DNA of 64,000 nt, from assembly GCA_947469485.1 (NCBI GenBank), contig CANIPU010000012.1, forward strand, positions 1 through 64,000, written 5' to 3'. Shown piece by piece: positions 25,430 to 34,029 of this stretch; the first letter of the stretch is position 1; every line of letters begins with the position of its first letter. The notes beneath the pieces are model-generated. The model searched no databases. It had not been told where the DNA came from and was given only the letters and a program-made list of their open reading frames with translations. Origin of the DNA: Chitinophagaceae bacterium. Its GTDB lineage: Bacteria > Bacteroidota > Bacteroidia > Chitinophagales > UBA10324. The position numbers and the translations under genes were made by a program.

Positions 25430-25864
25430 TTAAAATGGCAAATCGTCTGCAACCTCATTATCTGATGAACCAGGTTCTACCTGTAATTCAGAAGGAACAG
25501 CAGTGTTGGTGGTTTCAGTTGTTTGTTTATTGCTGCTATCTTTTCTTGAATGAATGTTAATGGTATCGGCAATAATTTCAGTTTTATAATGTTTATTGTT
25601 ATTGGCATCGCTCCAACTGTGAGTTCTTAATCTGCCTTCAATAAAAATTAAATCTCCTTTGCGAACATACTTTTCACAAAATTCACCAAGAAACCTCCAG
25701 GCAACAATATTATGCCATTCTGTTATTCGGTTTCCGTTCTTGTCTTTAATGCCCTCAGTAGTTGCTAAACGAAACTTTGCAAGTTTAATTCCTCCGTCAA
25801 GCGTTTGAATTTCTGGATCACTCCCAATGTTGCCCATTAGGATTACTTTGTTAACTCCTCTCAT
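25430..25864 (-). CDS. ssb: Single-stranded DNA-binding protein
   Basis: 144 residues. OB fold about 1-105: MRGVNKVILMGNIGSDPEIQ at the start, KLAKFRLATTE, ITEWHNIVAWRFLGEFCEKY and GDLIFIEGRLRTHSW. A polar linker follows and the protein ends ADDLPF, the acidic SSB tip that recruits repair and replication proteins. It coats single-stranded DNA in replication, recombination and repair. It lies 23 bases after mutY and 31 bases before gldE. The DUF3127 protein at 10.1 kb ends in the same DDLPF. Confidence 0.97.
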   Translation of the reverse strand: MRGVNKVILMGNIGSDPEIQTLDGGIKLAKFRLATTEGIKDKNGNRITEWHNIVAWRFLGEFCEKYVRKGDLIFIEGRLRTHSWSDANNNKHYKTEIIADTINIHSRKDSSNKQTTETTNTAVPSELQVEPGSSDNEVADDLPF

Positions 25865-25887
25865 AGTTTTGGTGTTTTATGATGAGA

Positions 25888-26952
25888 CTAATGTATAATA
25901 TTTTTTAAGTAATGCTCAATAATTTTTGGAACAGCTAATTTTTTTAAGTGTATCTTTTTTATGACTGAATAGATTTTTGAATTGATTTTATCAGTAGAAA
26001 CAAGAAAAAATTTTGCATGAATCTTTTGATGTGAAAGCAGATAAACGAATTTTTTTCCTGCTGTAATTTTGAGATTCTTATCGTTTGTTACTTTTTTAAA
26101 AGTCGGATGTGCAGATAAATTTACCAACGAAAGGAATTTTTCAGATTCAATTAAAGGAAACTGATACAAACCTTTCCAGATATCATTTTCTTTTCTTTTC
26201 TCCATTAAAAAACCGGTTTCATTTTTGGCAACGATGTAATGAAAAAACCTATTCCTTAAAACTATTTTTTTTGATTTTACAGGAAGAAATGCAATCATGT
26301 TTTTTTTAAGAGCCACACAATTTTCATTAACCGGACAAACTTTACACAACGGGGAGGAGGATGGTTTACAAACAGTAGCACCTAAATCCATTATTGCCTG
26401 ATTGAAAAGCGCCGCTTCTTTTTTTGCAATTAATTTATTCGCAAGATTTGAAAACTTTTTTTTGCCTTCGGTAGAATCTATTGGCAGATCAATGCCAAAA
26501 TTTCGAGCAAGAACACGATATACATTTCCGTCCACAACTGCATGAGGAAGGTTGTAAGCGAAAGAAACAATTGCCGCGGCGGCATATGGTCCAACACCTT
26601 TAATTTTCAACCAGCCATCATAATTTTCTGGAAGCTTTCCGTTTAATTCTTCCAGAATGTATTTGGCTCCTGACTGTAAATTTCTTGCTCGTGAATAGTA
26701 ACCTAGCCCTTGCCATGCTTTTAATACCTCATCTTCTTTTGCGCTTGCAAGATGTTTAATAGTTGGAAACAGTTTTACCATTTTCAAATAATATGGAAGA
26801 CCCTGTTCAACTCTGGTTTGCTGAAGAATAATTTCCGACAGCCATATTTTATAAGGGTCACTCGTTTCTTTCCATGGAAATGACCTTTTGTTTTTTTTGT
26901 GCCATTCCAGCAAATTTTTAGTGAATAAATTGATTGCGGTCAATTCAAGCAA
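25888..26952 (-). CDS. mutY: Adenine DNA glycosylase MutY
   Basis: 354 residues. Removes adenine mispaired with 8-oxoguanine. Helix-hairpin-helix and catalytic part: FPWKETSDPYKIWLSEIILQ with the catalytic Glu, LKIKGVGPYAAAAIVSFAY, VVDGNVYRVLARNF with the catalytic Asp. The iron-sulfur cluster loop reads C-X7-C-X2-C-X5-C; the usual spacing is C-X6-C-X2-C-X5-C, so there is one extra residue. The C-terminal 130 residues form the NUDIX-like 8-oxoguanine recognition domain (GLYQFPLIE). The start is TTG at 26952. First gene of the leftward repair-gliding cluster. Confidence 0.95.
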   Translation of the reverse strand: MLELTAINLFTKNLLEWHKKNKRSFPWKETSDPYKIWLSEIILQQTRVEQGLPYYLKMVKLFPTIKHLASAKEDEVLKAWQGLGYYSRARNLQSGAKYILEELNGKLPENYDGWLKIKGVGPYAAAAIVSFAYNLPHAVVDGNVYRVLARNFGIDLPIDSTEGKKKFSNLANKLIAKKEAALFNQAIMDLGATVCKPSSSPLCKVCPVNENCVALKKNMIAFLPVKSKKIVLRNRFFHYIVAKNETGFLMEKRKENDIWKGLYQFPLIESEKFLSLVNLSAHPTFKKVTNDKNLKITAGKKFVYLLSHQKIHAKFFLVSTDKINSKIYSVIKKIHLKKLAVPKIIEHYLKNIIH

Positions 26953-27000
26953 ATATTGTATAACTGAAATATGTAATTTTAAAAAACAGCAATGAAATGT

Positions 27001-28638
27001 CTAATATTTATAAATGTGATATCTTGAGTAATTAATATAAGGTTTTTTAAGTAAAGTTCTATCAAATTTGGTATCAATAATTATGTAATCAAATTTTTTA
27101 TTAAAAGTATCTACATTTAAAGGCATTTCAGGAATATAATCAATATTGAATTTCTTTTTTTCGGTTTTTAAATAAAATAGTAAGAAAGGATCGAAGGTCC
27201 AATTATTAACTAGATATTTCTTCCCTTCTATAATTTTAAATATGTCCTTATCTGCTTGAATTGAATAACTTTCAATTTGATTATTAATAAATTGAAAGTT
27301 TATTAAGCTAAAAAATTGAATTGATATGCAAATCAAAAATAAAATATTTAGATTAAAATTTTTAATAAGCTTATCGACTAAAAAAGTGCCAAAAAAAGCA
27401 AAAATAAAAACATAATATACAAATGTTCTAGAAAATGGAATTACTGAATGTGAAATTAACAGGATAATTGGGCTGAGTAAAAAAACAATTGATATAATTA
27501 AAGCGGGTTTTAATTTTTCTTTTATCATAATAATTATTCCTAAAATAATTATTCCTAAAACAATATAAAAATGAACCCCTGTTATTTCTTTCAATGCAGT
27601 AATTAAAAACAAAGGTAATTTTTTAAGAACTTCAACTCTTTCAATTGGTTGAACAAATCGGTTATTTACCAATGCATTTAAGCCATTTATTAGAATAATA
27701 GGTGTATATAATATTCCGACAATGGTTACAATTATAAGAGTTGAAAAAATTAGTCGAATTGAAATTTTTTTTAAAAATAAAATAATTATAAAAATAGAAG
27801 TGAGAAACGGATAAAGAAAAGAAGGCATCACATAAAAGCCTAAAATGCTTGATATAATAAAAATCCACCAATAAAAAATCTTGTTTTCATTTAAAATTTT
27901 AAATATAGAATACATCATTATTAGAAAACAAAAGTCCAATAGACAATACCCTCTACATTGGTATGAATAATAAACTGAGTAAAAAAGTATAGAAAGAATA
28001 GAAACATAAACAAGAGCAAATCGCTTGTTGAAATATTCGTTCATTAATGTGTAACTAAAAAATAATATAATTAGATTAAAAAATACTGATGGAATACGAA
28101 TAAGAAGTAATTCATTCTTTATCGGAACAAATAACATAAAATAAGCAAGTAAGGAATTTAAAATATGATTATTTGGAGTTATATAATATCCAATACTACT
28201 TACAAAACCTCGCGAAGAATAATTGAGATAAGTGTAGGCTTCATCATAAGTAACTGGGAAAGAAATTGCAAGATATATTGAAAAAATTCCAGGAATCAAA
28301 AAAAGAAGCCATGCTTTATCATTAATGATTTTTTTAGAACGAAGAAAAAAAGCAGATTTTAATTGATAATAAAATTTTCGAATCTCATTTAAAATAATAA
28401 ATCGGTAAAAAGCAAATACAAGGTTAACAATTAGCAAACCACTTAAAAACAAAAAAATCAAGTTAATCTGTTCTTTTGAAATAAGTTTAATTATCTCATT
28501 CTCATGCCGTTGTTCACCAATAGCTTCAATAGCTTTTTTCATAAACAACTCATAACCAATAATAAAATAACCGAAAAATAAAATTATTATAATAATAAAC
28601 GGAAATAAAATAATGAAATTAACAAAATGTCTTTTCAA
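27001..28638 (-). CDS. Multi-spanning GT-C fold glycosyltransferase
   Basis: 545 residues, about ten to twelve membrane helices. The first periplasmic loop carries FPVTYDEAYTYLNY, with the acidic DE pair typical of GT39/ArnT/PMT-type enzymes that use a polyprenyl-phosphate-linked sugar. A GxxY and N-rich loop (GYYITPNNHILNSLL) follows as in that family. It probably transfers sugar from an undecaprenyl-phosphate donor to a lipid, polysaccharide or protein in the periplasm. The start is TTG, placed immediately after the stop codon of the upstream GT2 gene with no gap, so the two act as a pair: the GT2 would make the lipid-linked donor. Strongly AT-rich compared with its neighbours. Confidence 0.82.
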   Translation of the reverse strand: MKRHFVNFIILFPFIIIIILFFGYFIIGYELFMKKAIEAIGEQRHENEIIKLISKEQINLIFLFLSGLLIVNLVFAFYRFIILNEIRKFYYQLKSAFFLRSKKIINDKAWLLFLIPGIFSIYLAISFPVTYDEAYTYLNYSSRGFVSSIGYYITPNNHILNSLLAYFMLFVPIKNELLLIRIPSVFFNLIILFFSYTLMNEYFNKRFALVYVSILSILFYSVYYSYQCRGYCLLDFCFLIMMYSIFKILNENKIFYWWIFIISSILGFYVMPSFLYPFLTSIFIIILFLKKISIRLIFSTLIIVTIVGILYTPIILINGLNALVNNRFVQPIERVEVLKKLPLFLITALKEITGVHFYIVLGIIILGIIIMIKEKLKPALIISIVFLLSPIILLISHSVIPFSRTFVYYVFIFAFFGTFLVDKLIKNFNLNILFLICISIQFFSLINFQFINNQIESYSIQADKDIFKIIEGKKYLVNNWTFDPFLLFYLKTEKKKFNIDYIPEMPLNVDTFNKKFDYIIIDTKFDRTLLKKPYINYSRYHIYKY

Positions 28639-29343
28639 TTAAAATCCATATTTAATTATGCAATAAATTGCTCTAAAACCATCTTTCCAGTTTATCTTTT
28701 TACCTTCAGTATAAGTACGACCGTAATATGAAATCCCAACCTCGTAAATCCGTATATTATTTATTTTTGCAATCTTGGAAGTAACTTCTGGCTCAAATCC
28801 AAATCGATTTTCCTTAAGTATTATTTTTTTTAAAATATCTGATTTGAAAATCTTATAACAAGTTTCCATATCAGTAAGATTAAGATTGGTAAAAATATTA
28901 GAGAGGAATGTTAAAAAACGATTTCCAATAGTATGCCAAAAGAACAAAATACGATGAGGTTTTCCTCCAATGAACCTAGATCCATAAACTACATCTGCGA
29001 ATCCATCAACAATAGGTTTTAAAAGAATATTAAATTCTTGTGGGTCATATTCAAGGTCAGCATCCTGTATTATTATGAAATCTCCTGTTGCTATTGCAAT
29101 CCCAGTATGCAAAGCTGCACCTTTTCCTCTATTTACTTCATGCTTTTTGTATCTTATATTCTCAGTCGGATTAGCTTGAATATATTTTAGAATAAAATCA
29201 TCAGTGTTATCTGTCGAACAATCATTAATTATTATTATTTCTTTCAGAATATTATTTATTAATTCAACGGCTTTTAGTTTTTCTAATATAAAATGAATAG
29301 TTTTTCCTTCATTAAATGCCGGAATTATAATTGATAGTTTCAT
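28639..29343 (-). CDS. Polyprenyl-phosphate glycosyltransferase, GT2 (DPM1-like)
   Basis: 234 residues. [20 protein letters not shown] at the start, [11 protein letters not shown], the [18 protein letters not shown] segment, and [10 protein letters not shown] with the DxD metal site, all typical of dolichyl/undecaprenyl-phosphate mannosyl- or glucosyltransferases. [10 protein letters not shown] also fits. No C-terminal membrane helices, so a soluble or peripheral DPM1-type enzyme. It likely makes the lipid-linked sugar used by the GT-C protein encoded with zero spacing downstream. AT-rich like its partner. Confidence 0.88.
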   Translation of the reverse strand: MKLSIIIPAFNEGKTIHFILEKLKAVELINNILKEIIIINDCSTDNTDDFILKYIQANPTENIRYKKHEVNRGKGAALHTGIAIATGDFIIIQDADLEYDPQEFNILLKPIVDGFADVVYGSRFIGGKPHRILFFWHTIGNRFLTFLSNIFTNLNLTDMETCYKIFKSDILKKIILKENRFGFEPEVTSKIAKINNIRIYEVGISYYGRTYTEGKKINWKDGFRAIYCIIKYGF

Positions 29344-29507
29344 TAATAATTTAATGTATTAATAGTATTGATTAGGGCACAAAATACTTTTGATTTTTAA
29401 AGTTTCAAAAAAATTAAATGTGAAGTAATTAAAATACGATTTATAATAAATATTTATTAATTTGAAAAGATTGGAAAATATATTTCTAATTCATTTTCGG
29501 GCAAACC

Positions 29508-29536
29508 TTGAAAATTGAATTGTTGGGTTACATTTG
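29508..29536 (+). promoter_or_regulatory. Promoter of the IHF/HU-like gene
   Basis: TTG (29508-29510), 18 bases, TACATTTG (29529-29536), a full -7 match. The leader before the ATG would be about 40 bases. One of the best promoter matches in the window. Confidence 0.7.
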
Positions 29537-29581
29537 CACCCCTCATAATTAAAAACCTAAAGGGCTGTAAATCATAGTTGA

Positions 29582-29890
29582 ATGAGAAAAGCTGACCTGA
29601 TAAATAAGATTTCGGAAAAGACCGGATTGCCAAAGAATGATGTACTGATTTCGATGGAAGCATTCTTTAAAGAAGTAAAAGAGTCCTTGAAGCAAGGTGA
29701 TAATGTTTATATCAGAGGCTTCGGAAGTTTTGTAGTAAAAAAGCGTGCCTCCAAAATAGGGCGAATAATTACACGCAACGAAAGCATTGTGATACCTGAA
29801 CATTTTATTCCTGCATTTAAACCTGCGAAGGTTTTTGTTGATCGAGTGAAGAATGCCAATGGCAAGAAAGCTGCGGCCGAGAAAAAATAA
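29582..29890 (+). CDS. HU/IHF family DNA-binding protein, divergent paralogue
   Basis: 102 residues. MRKADLINKISEKTGLPKND at the start, VKESLKQGDNVYIRGFGSFVVKKR, then a divergent arm (SKIGRIITRNESIVIPEHFI) instead of the RNPQTG of the HU at 20.4 kb, so the DNA-contact loop differs. The tail KNANGKKAAAEKK is lysine/alanine-rich. Bacteroidota commonly carry such an IHF-like protein between mutY and an RNase G gene. It likely bends DNA, with specificity different from the canonical HU. It heads a rightward series with a TPR protein starting six bases after its stop. Confidence 0.92.
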   Translation: MRKADLINKISEKTGLPKNDVLISMEAFFKEVKESLKQGDNVYIRGFGSFVVKKRASKIGRIITRNESIVIPEHFIPAFKPAKVFVDRVKNANGKKAAAEKK

Positions 29891-29896
29891 TTTGTC

Positions 29897-30751
29897 TTGA
29901 GTAAAACCAGCATACAACAAGCTCTTTTAATTCTCGCAGGAGTAGGATTGGTACTTGGGTTGTATTTTTTTGGCGATAAAAAAACAAGACCTGTTACCGA
30001 AGCTAAAGGTCCTATGCAGGGCGCCGAAATGCCTGATAGAAAAAGCAGTATGTCGTTTGATAAATTGCTTGAATTGGCAAAAGGTACTTTAACAAGCGGA
30101 CAGAAGGATTCAATAGTAATGGTTCAAAGGTTAGTTGATAATTCACCAGCCTCTAAAAAAGTAAAGTCGCTTGAGAAACTGGCAAATGTTTGGGCTCGGA
30201 CACAAAATCTGATTGTTAGCGGGCACTATTTTGAAGAGGCCGCTAAATTGGACTCTACAAAAGACAAATGGAAAATCGCCGGTGATTACTATTTTGTGGG
30301 CTTACAAAATACAGGAGATTCGGCAGCGAAGTTTTTTGCAGGTCAAAGATCATTTGAATGTTACGCAATAGCGTCAAAATTTGATACTACAGACACAAAG
30401 TTGAAAGTTTTGGAGGCAGTGAGTTTAATTGATGGGGTTGGAAATGTGATGAGCGGAGTTTTACTCTTAAAAGAAGTAGAAAAAACAGACCCTGATAATG
30501 AACTGATGAATGTAACTTTGGGTCGATTGGCAATTGTTTCAGGACAATATCCGAAAGCAATTACCCGATTAGAGCGAATGATTAAGTTGTATCCGAAAAA
30601 TACGGAAGTTTACTTTCACCTCGGAGAAGCTTACAGGGCAACAGGGCAAAAAAATGAAGCAATAAAAATGTTTGAGAAGTGCAAGGAACTTGAAAAATCT
30701 CCTTCGTTTCAAAAACAGTTAGACGAATACATTAACCAAATAAAAAATTAA
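29897..30751 (+). CDS. Membrane-anchored tetratricopeptide repeat protein
   Basis: 284 residues. A single N-terminal hydrophobic segment (ALLILAGVGLVLGLYFFG, about 9-26) anchors it, followed by a disordered linker and helical repeats, the last two TPR-like (DPDNELMNVTLGRLAIVSGQ and PKNTEVYFHLGEAYRATGQ). Likely a scaffold in the cytoplasmic membrane with the repeats in the periplasm or cytoplasm. The start is TTG at 29897, six bases after the upstream stop; a later ATG would remove the anchor. Conserved setting between the IHF-like gene and the ribosomal mini-gene suggests a shared transcript. Confidence 0.8.
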   Translation: MSKTSIQQALLILAGVGLVLGLYFFGDKKTRPVTEAKGPMQGAEMPDRKSSMSFDKLLELAKGTLTSGQKDSIVMVQRLVDNSPASKKVKSLEKLANVWARTQNLIVSGHYFEEAAKLDSTKDKWKIAGDYYFVGLQNTGDSAAKFFAGQRSFECYAIASKFDTTDTKLKVLEAVSLIDGVGNVMSGVLLLKEVEKTDPDNELMNVTLGRLAIVSGQYPKAITRLERMIKLYPKNTEVYFHLGEAYRATGQKNEAIKMFEKCKELEKSPSFQKQLDEYINQIKN

Positions 30752-30757
30752 AAATCT

Positions 30758-30853
30758 ATGCCAAGCGGTAAGAAAAGAAAGCGTCATAAAATGGCGACCC
30801 ACAAGCGCAAAAAAAGATTACGCAAAAACAGACATAAAAAGAAAAACAAGTAG
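30758..30853 (+). CDS. 31-residue basic ribosomal protein, AURKAIP1/COX24 family
   Basis: ATG at 30758, TAG at 30851. MPSGKKRKRHKMATHKRKKR then LRKNRHKKKNK: 31 residues, more than half Lys, Arg or His. This matches a very small basic protein found across Bacteroidota and related to the C-terminal part of mitochondrial mS38 and to the small actinobacterial bS22. It begins six bases after the TPR gene stop, at the end of the IHF-TPR series, and is followed by a hairpin terminator. It probably binds 16S rRNA near the decoding region in the 30S subunit, by analogy with mS38. No other start is plausible. Confidence 0.9.
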   Translation: MPSGKKRKRHKMATHKRKKRLRKNRHKKKNK

Positions 30854-30871
30854 TAATTGTTTTTTTTCAAG

Positions 30872-30897
30872 AGTATCTCTGATACTTTTTCATTTTT
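30872..30897 (+). terminator. Intrinsic terminator behind the 31-residue ribosomal gene
   Basis: AGTATC (30872-30877) pairs with GATACT (30881-30886) around a TCT loop, then TTTTCATTTTTC. Short 6-bp stem with a long T-rich tail. Confidence 0.6.
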
Positions 30898-30986
30898 CTT
30901 TTCTATGCGATAAGTTTATGTGAAAAAGGAAAAACTCATTTACAGAGTTACTTTTTTAATTTAACATTTATTTGAAAATCTTAAAT

Positions 30987-31020
30987 CCCGGCTGCCGTTT
31001 ATTGCGGTCGGGTATGTTTT
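30987..31020 (+). promoter_or_regulatory. Hairpin in the leader of the RNase G gene
   Basis: CCCGGCTGC (30987-30995) pairs with GCGGTCGGG (31004-31012), nine pairs with two wobbles, then TATGTTTTATTTTT. It lies about 40 bases before rng. It could be a second terminator or a leader stem; RNase E/G genes are often controlled through their leaders, but that is inference here. Confidence 0.4.
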
Positions 31021-31052
31021 ATTTTTAAGGTATTTAAGTAGTATAAAGTTTA

Positions 31053-32690
31053 ATGGCAGACGAGACTATCACCAACAAGCCACCCGAATTAGTTGACAAG
31101 ACTGTAAAAAAACAGACGGCTCAGGTAACAAGGGAATTGTATGTGAATACGGCAGCTGGTGGCGGAATTGAAATTGCTTTACTCGAAGACAAAAAATTAG
31201 TTGAGATTCAACAAGACCAACTCAACTCATCATTTTCAATTGGCGACATTGTATTAGCTCGTTTGCAAAAAGTATTGCCCGGTTTGAATGCTGCTTTTGT
31301 TGATATTGGTTTTCAGAAAAACGGATTTCTGCATTATTCAGATCTTGGGTCACAAATCCGATCTGTACAGAAGTATACCAACATGGCAATTGCCGGTCAG
31401 GCCACAGGTGATTTGGCGAGCTTTAAAATAGAGCCAGAGACTTATAAAACAGGCCGTATTGGTAATGTATTCAGCAAGCGTGATCCTGTTTTAGTTCAGA
31501 TTACGAAAGAACCAATAAGTACAAAAGGCCATCGACTTAGTTGTGATATTTCATTGGCAGGAAGATATGTGGTGTTGATTCCGTTCAAGAATGAAATTAA
31601 TATTTCGAAAAAAATTACTTCAGGCGACGAGCGCAAACGGTTATTGCGATTGGTAGAAAGTATTCGTCCGAAAAATTTCGGCGTTATTGTAAGAACAGTC
31701 GCTGAAGGAAAAACTGTTGCCGATTTGCATGAAGACATTGAGACCATGACCAAGAAGTGGAACGAAATGTCAATTGCGTTAAAAGATGCGGTTGCTCCTC
31801 GAAAAGTATTAAGCGAGATGGATAAGACTTCAACAATGCTTCGGGATATGTTGAATCCTTCATTCAACAAAATTGTTGTTACCAGCAAGGAGATGTTCGA
31901 TGATATTCGCACTTACATAAGCCGGATTGCTCCTGATAAAGAAAACATTGTACAGTTATATTCTGGTAAAACACCGTTGTTCGACCAGTTTGATATCACC
32001 CGCCAGATAAAATCAACTTTCGGAAAAACAGTAAATCTTGATAGTGGTGCTTATTTAATTATTGAACACACCGAAGCATTGCATGTGGTGGATGTGAACA
32101 GCGGCCACAAAATGGGCAACGACGATAACATGGAAGGCAACGCCATGAAGGTGAACATGGAAGCAGCAGAAGAAATTGCACGGCAACTTCGTCTTCGTGA
32201 TATCGGCGGAATTATCGTGATTGATTTTATTGATGTTCGCAACCCTGAAAACAAACGGGTGCTTAACAATGCGATGATGAATTTTATGAAGGCCGATAAA
32301 GCCCGTCATACCATTTTACCATTGAGCAAATTCGGCATCATGCAAATCACACGGCAGCGTGTGAAGCCGCAGATAAATATTGTTACAAGTGAAACCTGTC
32401 CTACCTGCAACGGCACAGGTTTAATTGGACCTTCTATTTTATTGTCCGATGATATTGAAAAGAAACTTGAACACCTGATTACAAAACAGAATCAGAAAAA
32501 AATTACACTCTTCGTTCATCCCTATCTTGAATCATATTTCAAACAAGGAATCATGTTTTCATCCATTCAATGGAAATGGCGCCGCAAGTATGGTCAGTGG
32601 GTTACCATTGACAGCAGCGAATCGAACCCCATAAACGAATATCATTTTTATGATAAGAACGGGGAGGAGATTGAAGTGGAAGCGAAATAA
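31053..32690 (+). CDS. rng: Ribonuclease E/G family protein
   Basis: 545 residues. S1 domain near 35-140 (IGDIVLARLQKVLPGLNAAF, VDIGFQKNGFLHYSDL). The catalytic core carries the two aspartates that bind magnesium: HVVDVNSGHK near 346 and GGIIVIDFIDVRN near 388. The zinc-link cysteines are in CPTCNGTG near 449. The C-terminus is short, without the long degradosome tail of E. coli RNase E, so it is RNase G-like. It cleaves single-stranded AU-rich RNA in rRNA maturation and mRNA decay. It converges on the TolC gene with 16 bases between them. Its neighbour is a ribosomal mini-gene. Confidence 0.95.
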   Translation: MADETITNKPPELVDKTVKKQTAQVTRELYVNTAAGGGIEIALLEDKKLVEIQQDQLNSSFSIGDIVLARLQKVLPGLNAAFVDIGFQKNGFLHYSDLGSQIRSVQKYTNMAIAGQATGDLASFKIEPETYKTGRIGNVFSKRDPVLVQITKEPISTKGHRLSCDISLAGRYVVLIPFKNEINISKKITSGDERKRLLRLVESIRPKNFGVIVRTVAEGKTVADLHEDIETMTKKWNEMSIALKDAVAPRKVLSEMDKTSTMLRDMLNPSFNKIVVTSKEMFDDIRTYISRIAPDKENIVQLYSGKTPLFDQFDITRQIKSTFGKTVNLDSGAYLIIEHTEALHVVDVNSGHKMGNDDNMEGNAMKVNMEAAEEIARQLRLRDIGGIIVIDFIDVRNPENKRVLNNAMMNFMKADKARHTILPLSKFGIMQITRQRVKPQINIVTSETCPTCNGTGLIGPSILLSDDIEKKLEHLITKQNQKKITLFVHPYLESYFKQGIMFSSIQWKWRRKYGQWVTIDSSESNPINEYHFYDKNGEEIEVEAK

Positions 32691-32706
32691 TATTTTAAGA
32701 ATATTT

Positions 32707-34029
32707 TTATTTCATAATCCTACCCGATAACGACAACAATTCAATCTCAGAAATTTTTGCGTTGAAACGCGCATTGAATAACCGGGATTGTTGTGCAATG
32801 AATGATTGCTGTGCATTTTTAAAATCAAGCGCATTGCTGCTACCCAGTTTGAAACGATCAACTGCAATTGCTAAATTTTCTTTTGCATCATTTGTGTTTT
32901 CTTCTTCGAGCAACAAAAGTTTCAGATTATTCTGGTAGGTATTGAATGCTTGCTGCACTTGTGCGGTCAGCTTTGTTTTCACCTGCTCGTAATGGTAGTT
33001 TCTGATGAGCGAATTTATTTTTGCTTCCTGCGCCGAGTGCGATTGCTTGTTCCCATTAAATAAATTCCACGATGCAGAAAGTCCGAATGAAGGACCATAG
33101 GTTTTATTGTTCAAGACAAAACCGGCTTGTGTTGATGAATTATTGTATCCATAACTTCCGTTCAGCGAAACGGCGGGATAATAATCACCCTGCAATTGCT
33201 GAATGTTGAGGTCTGAAATTCGACGGCTTTGTTCGGCAGCAATGAGTTCAGGATTTTGTTCTAATGTTTGTGTTTGAATTTGTTCGAGAGTAAGAGTTGA
33301 AACTGTTGCTATGCTATCGGCTGTTTCAAAATCTGTGGTGATATCGCGAGCAAGTAAATTATTTAAATCAACTTTTGCATTTTGTAAAACAACCTGTTGC
33401 TGCATCACAGCAGAGCGGTCGGCATTGCGATCAACTTTCGCCTGCAAAAAATCAAGTTTGGAACCACTACCAACATCCCACTTTTTTTGCGCAAGTGTCA
33501 TTCGCCAATCGGAAATAGAATCAGAAAACTGATACATCTTAAGCAATTGTTGCTGTAAAACCACATTGTAATAGGCATCAGTTACTTTCAAAACAGTTTG
33601 CTGCAAAGTATTTTTAAAATCTGTTTCACCTTGCGCTTTCAGTAATTGCAATTGCTGATAAGTTGCAAACATCTTCATCCCATCAAACAATGTCCAGGTG
33701 ATATTTGCTCCGGCATTCAAATTATTTGCAGATGCATTGTTGCGGTCTGTCACATCGCCGCTTGCATATTCAAGGTGTGTGTTGTTGATGCTTTGCGAGT
33801 AACCGCCATCCAATGAAAGTGAAGGAAGCATTCCGGCATTCCCAATAAATAAATTATTAGACGCAATGTCAGATTCACTTTTAGCAATGAGTATATCATA
33901 ATTATTTTTCATTGCAGTTGCTATCGCTTCTTCTAACGAAAGAACAGTTTGCGCTCTTGAATAATTTATCGATGAGAGAAACAAAACTGTAATAGCAAAA
34001 AAATATTTTATCCGTCTATTCCTTGTCAT
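32707..34029 (-). CDS. TolC family outer membrane efflux protein
   Basis: 440 residues. Signal peptide MTRNRRIKYFFAITVLFLSS, then two outer membrane efflux repeats of about 190 residues (LSLEEAIATAMKNNYDILIA and LEQIQTQTLEQNPELIAAEQ are the two repeat starts, followed by long coiled helices). Forms a trimeric channel-tunnel across the outer membrane and periplasm. Third gene of a leftward MFP-RND-TolC operon; its ATG overlaps the end of the RND gene by 14 bases. The substrates exported are not visible from sequence. Confidence 0.93.
   Translation of the reverse strand: MTRNRRIKYFFAITVLFLSSINYSRAQTVLSLEEAIATAMKNNYDILIAKSESDIASNNLFIGNAGMLPSLSLDGGYSQSINNTHLEYASGDVTDRNNASANNLNAGANITWTLFDGMKMFATYQQLQLLKAQGETDFKNTLQQTVLKVTDAYYNVVLQQQLLKMYQFSDSISDWRMTLAQKKWDVGSGSKLDFLQAKVDRNADRSAVMQQQVVLQNAKVDLNNLLARDITTDFETADSIATVSTLTLEQIQTQTLEQNPELIAAEQSRRISDLNIQQLQGDYYPAVSLNGSYGYNNSSTQAGFVLNNKTYGPSFGLSASWNLFNGNKQSHSAQEAKINSLIRNYHYEQVKTKLTAQVQQAFNTYQNNLKLLLLEEENTNDAKENLAIAVDRFKLGSSNALDFKNAQQSFIAQQSRLFNARFNAKISEIELLSLSGRIMK

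Noticed and set aside
32683..32712. AT-only stem between rng and the TolC gene as a terminator
   Set aside because: The pairing is AT-rich with several mismatches and could be chance in this composition.
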